From assembly GCF_001465835.2 (NCBI RefSeq), contig NZ_CP013661.2, positions 1,418,501 to 1,482,500 of the forward strand: a stretch of 64,000 nucleotides of DNA, in the 5' to 3' direction. The translations under genes were made by a program, and so were the position numbers. Within the stretch, counting starts at the first letter, position 1. Every line of letters begins with the position of its first letter. The DNA is from Planococcus kocurii (GTDB lineage Bacteria; Bacillota; Bacilli; Bacillales_A; Planococcaceae). Shown here in pieces: positions 63,297 to 64,000 of this stretch. The notes under the pieces were generated by a model, which saw only the letters and a list, made by a program, of their open reading frames with translations, was not told where the DNA came from and did not search any database.

Positions 63297-64000
63297 TCTG
63301 CCTCCCCCTTAACAAACTGCCGAACTCTGTCATTGACAGGATCATTGAGTAAATCACTTTCTCCTGTTTCCACGACTTCACCATCCATCATTACCCACGT
63401 ATAATCCCCAATTTCAAGCGCTTGTTGAAGATTATGCGTAATCCAGATGATGGTCGTGCCGTATTTCCGGTTAATTTTGACGATCAGTTCTTCAATTTCC
63501 CGTAAGGACGTCCGATCTAAAGAAGAAGTGATTTCGTCAAGCAGTAAAACTGTCGGTTTGTTGACGAGTGTTCTCGCAATTGAAACCTTTTGGCGTTGAC
63601 CACCGGACAAGTCTTTCACTTTCCTGTCCATCAACTCTTCTTCTAGTCCAACGTCATGCAATAATTCAATTGCTTCCTCTTTAGATAAAGAGTTGCCTTG
63701 TAATTCTAGCGGCAAGCTTAAATTCTCATAGACACTGCCGGTTATCATCGGTGCACTTTGAAGCGCTATTCCGACTAAGCGACGCAGTTTGACGGGCTCA
63801 TAGCTTTCAATCGGCCGGTCTTTTATATAAACTTCTCCCGATTGAGTCGACAATAAGCCGTTGCACAATTTTAAAAGCGTTGTCTTTCCTGCCCCCGATG
63901 GACCGACCAGCGTCGTAATTTTTCCTTCTGGAAAAGAGCCGGTAATCTCTTTTAACACAGGAGTTTTTGCAAATGAAAAATCAACGTGATTGAAATGAAT
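63293..64000 (-). CDS. fetA: Iron-export ABC ATPase, FetA-like (N-terminus cut off)
   Basis: An ABC ATPase of which about 235 residues are visible. The frame stays open past the GTG at 63958 to the window edge (IHFNHVDFSFAKTP before it), the normal start of such domains, so the true start lies outside. Walker A GPSGAGKTT, the signature LSGGQRQK, Walker B VLLLDEITSSLD and the switch His in ITHNLQQ are all intact. The Q-loop reads ALQSAPM. Coupling to the UPF0014 permease identifies it as FetA/YbbL-like. Confidence 0.9.
   Translation of the reverse strand: MHFNHVDFSFAKTPVLKEITGSFPEGKITTLVGPSGAGKTTLLKLCNGLLSTQSGEVYIKDRPIESYEPVKLRRLVGIALQSAPMITGSVYENLSLPLELQGNSLSKEEAIELLHDVGLEEELMDRKVKDLSGGQRQKVSIARTLVNKPTVLLLDEITSSLDRTSLREIEELIVKINRKYGTTIIWITHNLQQALEIGDYTWVMMDGEVVETGESDLLNDPVNDRVRQFVKGEAE

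Overview
The window (64 kb, low-to-moderate GC, AT-rich intergenic spacers, strong AGGAGG-type ribosome sites, frequent TTG and GTG starts) looks like core chromosome of a Bacillales bacterium. Many genes match Bacillus subtilis families (ykvI, ykvR, yhfI, yflT, yvbH, the glgBCDAP order), and the mix with a type II pantothenate kinase and an intracellular subtilisin suggests Planococcaceae, perhaps Planococcus. The genus is inferred, not proven. No sporulation gene, prophage, CRISPR array, rRNA or tRNA was seen; one decayed transposase remnant is present.

Layout: 0-8 kb holds a hotdog thioesterase, an M3 oligoendopeptidase, a cluster of structured repeats, an NCS2 permease and several oxidoreductases. 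8-12 kb holds a general stress gene with a sigma-B-like promoter, YkvI and YkvR homologues, an IS1182-type remnant, and a lipoprotein with a metallo-beta-lactamase fold plus its DUF3006 partner. 12-21 kb is one glycogen operon, glgBCDAP, with an SDR gene 19 bp behind glgP. 21-31 kb holds a Sco copper chaperone pair, a lactonase, shikimate kinase, a second repeat cluster, a formamidase with an adjacent transporter, proline dehydrogenase, a VOC dioxygenase, a pseudo-M50 membrane protein and an esterase. 31-33.5 kb is xpt-pbuX under a guanine-type riboswitch. 33.5-41 kb holds YvbH, a DUF4139 protein with a small partner, formate-tetrahydrofolate ligase, a protein built of 23-residue repeats, and an acyl-CoA ligase with a thioesterase. 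41-52 kb holds a LysM-NlpC/P60 cell wall hydrolase behind a WalR-like box, katA behind a PerR-like box, cgoX, a nitroreductase, an FAD oxidase with a half-size MFS protein, coaW, a DUF948 protein and an MscS channel. 52-64 kb holds two cyclic-di-GMP proteins, a peptide-binding lipoprotein with an M42 aminopeptidase, an intracellular subtilisin, a DUF485-acetate symporter pair, a saccharopine-dehydrogenase-like protein and the fetAB iron-export ABC genes cut by the window end.

The genes mostly serve central metabolism (glycogen storage, purine salvage, one-carbon units, proline and fatty acid use, peptide recycling) and stress or envelope upkeep. The most unusual signals are a family of nested-hairpin repeats lying directly behind two stop codons with compensatory base changes between the two loci, the 23-residue 'W...LSE.FI' repeat protein, the catalytically altered M50-like membrane protein, and an SDR at the end of the glycogen operon that lacks the usual active-site lysine.
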